From: JANNGZ01 sp031404155
GTDB taxonomy: Bacteria; Pseudomonadota; Gammaproteobacteria; Burkholderiales; Burkholderiaceae_C
Direction: 5' to 3'
Assembly: GCA_031404155.1 (NCBI GenBank)
Contig: JANNGZ010000115.1
Span: 1 to 5,791, forward strand
Length of the DNA stretch: 5,791 bases
How positions within the stretch are numbered: the first letter of the stretch is position 1; every line of letters begins with the position of its first letter. Positions 4,506 to 5,791 of this stretch are shown here, in pieces. The notes beneath the pieces are model-generated. The model ran no database searches, was not told where the DNA came from, and worked only from the letters and a program-made list of their open reading frames with translations. The translations under genes and the position numbers were made by a program.

Positions 4506-5663
4506 ATGGCGACCACTCCGGAACAGCGCGCGCGCGAAGCAATCGACGCCTTGCTGATCGCTGCCGGGTGGGTGATTCAGGACAACGCCGACTTCAACCG
4601 CAATGCCGCCGAGGGCGTTGCAGTGCGCGAGTTCCCGCTGCCCAGCGGGCCTTGCGACTACCTGCTCTTCGTCGGCGGCAAGGCGGCCGGCGTGATCGAG
4701 GCGAAGAAGGCGGGCGTCACCTTGAGCGGCGTGGCCGAGCAGGCGGCACGTTACATGGTCACGCTGCCCGATCACCTGGCGCGTTGGCACGACCACCTGG
4801 TGTTCGACTACGAAGCCACCGGCGACGAAACCTACTTCCGCGACATGCGCGACCCCAAGCCGCGCTCGCGCCGCGTCTTCGCTTTCCACCAGCCGCACAC
4901 GCTGCACGCGTGGCTGCAGGACGCCGACACGCTGCGCCAACGCCTGCGGCACATGCCGCCGCTGGATACCACTGGCCTGCGCGGTTGCCAGATCGAAGCC
5001 GTCAACGGCCTCGAAGCCTCGCTCGCCAAGGACCAGCCGCGTGCCCTGATCCAGATGGCCACCGGCGCCGGCAAGACCTTCACCGCCTGCACCTTCAGCT
5101 GGCGCTTGCTGAAACACGCGAAAGCGAAACGCATCCTGTTCCTGGTCGACCGCAACAACCTCGGCGACCAGACGCTCAAGGAGTACCAGAACTACGACCC
5201 GCCGGGCGCCGGCCGCAAGTTCGACAAGACCTACATCGTGCAGCACCTGCACGGCAACCGCATCGACCCCGACGCCAAGGTCTGCATCACCACCATCCAG
5301 CGCCTATACGCGATGCTGCGCGGCGAGGAGCTCGACGAGGCCGCCGAAGAAGGATCGGCCTTCGAGACCTGGGGCAGCAACGACGACGGCGAAGTGGCGC
5401 CGCTGGCCTACAACCCGGCGATCCCGATCGAGCAGTTCGATTTCATCGTCACCGACGAATGCCACCGCTCGATCTATGGCCTGTGGCGCCAGGTGCTCGA
5501 ATACTTCGACGCCCACCTGATCGGCCTCACCGCCACGCCCTCGGCGCACACGCTCGGCTTCTTCAATCGCAACCTGGTGGCCGTGTACCCCTACGATCAA
5601 TCTGTGGTCGACGGCGTGAACGTCGGCTTCGAGGTCTTTCGCATCAGCACCCCAGGTGGGTGA
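4506..5663 (+). CDS. hsdR: Type I restriction endonuclease R subunit (EcoEI-like HsdR), N-terminal part, ended by a frameshift
   Basis: The frame from ATG 4506 gives 385 residues of the ATP-dependent translocase/nuclease subunit that cuts unmodified DNA in a complex with HsdM and HsdS. The N-terminal nuclease domain shows the PD-(D/E)xK pattern Asp51 (CDYLLFVGG) and Glu65-x-Lys67 (GVIEAKK). The SF2 helicase motor begins with Gln162 (Q-motif-like region) and has Walker A ATGAGKT with Lys190, Walker B TDECH with Asp317-Glu318, and motif III TATP (342-345). TLGFFNRNLVAVYPYDQSVVDGVNVGFEVFRIST is typical of the EcoEI group. After Thr382 the frame reads PGG and stops at 5661, while the family sequence resumes in another frame from 5653. 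No hsdM or hsdS lies upstream, so partners, if any, are downstream. A true pseudogene and a sequencing error are both possible. Confidence 0.88.
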   Translation: MATTPEQRAREAIDALLIAAGWVIQDNADFNRNAAEGVAVREFPLPSGPCDYLLFVGGKAAGVIEAKKAGVTLSGVAEQAARYMVTLPDHLARWHDHLVFDYEATGDETYFRDMRDPKPRSRRVFAFHQPHTLHAWLQDADTLRQRLRHMPPLDTTGLRGCQIEAVNGLEASLAKDQPRALIQMATGAGKTFTACTFSWRLLKHAKAKRILFLVDRNNLGDQTLKEYQNYDPPGAGRKFDKTYIVQHLHGNRIDPDAKVCITTIQRLYAMLRGEELDEAAEEGSAFETWGSNDDGEVAPLAYNPAIPIEQFDFIVTDECHRSIYGLWRQVLEYFDAHLIGLTATPSAHTLGFFNRNLVAVYPYDQSVVDGVNVGFEVFRISTPGG

Positions 5664-5791
5664 ACACGGCGGCACCGTGGACGCCAAGTTCCACGTGCCG
5701 GTGCGCGACCGCCGCACCCGCGCCGTGCGCTACAAACAGCTCGACGCCGACCTGCCCTACACCCGGCAGGAACTCGACAACTCGGTGACGG
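5653..5791 (+). pseudogene. hsdR: Continuation of hsdR in the shifted frame (runs off the window)
   Basis: Reading from CAG 5653 gives QVGEHGGTVDAKFHVPVRD, then RRTRAVRYKQLDADLPYT and RQELDNSVT up to the window edge. This is the expected HsdR linker between the two helicase halves, directly continuing FRIST of the first frame. Dropping one C from CCCC 5650-5653 restores a single open frame. No start codon or ribosome binding site would make this a separate gene. The second RecA-like domain and the EcoEI-type C-terminal domain lie beyond the window. Confidence 0.8.

Noticed and set aside
4455..5252. 265-codon minus-strand open frame opposite hsdR
   Set aside because: Antisense shadow with Val/Gly/Ala-rich sequence and no motif; HsdR motifs are clear on the other strand.

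Overview
High GC throughout, long antisense shadow frames and the gene families present suggest a betaproteobacterium of the order Burkholderiales, probably near Comamonadaceae or the Rubrivivax/Leptothrix group. This is inferred from protein style, gene neighbourhood and the type of intergenic repeat; no RNA gene in the window fixes the taxon.

Left part (1-1374, plus strand): the end of an aromatic-catabolism operon. It holds the C-terminus of a flavin-dependent aromatic hydroxylase, a complete vicinal-oxygen-chelate protein with the His/His/Glu metal ligands of a type I extradiol ring-cleavage dioxygenase, and about 24 codons of a fumarylacetoacetate-hydrolase family gene. That third gene overlaps the dioxygenase stop by 4 nt and then ends abruptly at a hairpin-rich repeat block (1375-1532). 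Hydroxylation, ring opening and hydrolysis or hydration would be successive pathway steps, so the last step is lost here or has moved elsewhere.

Middle part (1533-4369, minus strand): a housekeeping-like cluster, in transcription order a 20-codon upstream ORF, a NudB-type Nudix hydrolase, an endonuclease/exonuclease/phosphatase protein (YbhP-like) and a ClsB-type cardiolipin synthase. The upstream ORF and nudB are joined by TGATG, nudB and the endonuclease gene by ATGA. A 193-nt spacer carrying a second copy of the repeat family separates the endonuclease gene from clsB. Both minus-strand genes ending at a repeat use a TGA stop that is part of the repeat itself (TGAGCGCCCCCA).

Right part (4506-5791, plus strand): divergently transcribed, the first half of a type I restriction endonuclease R subunit (EcoEI-like HsdR) with its nuclease and first helicase motifs. 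It has no Shine-Dalgarno sequence and a -10-like GATAAT placed for a leaderless transcript. A one-base frameshift at a C4 run (5650-5653) breaks the reading frame, and the second frame continues off the window edge. No clearly new defence or catalytic system is visible. The points worth a second look are the repeat-bounded gene truncation, the stop-codon-anchored repeats, the coupled upstream ORF and the hsdR frameshift.
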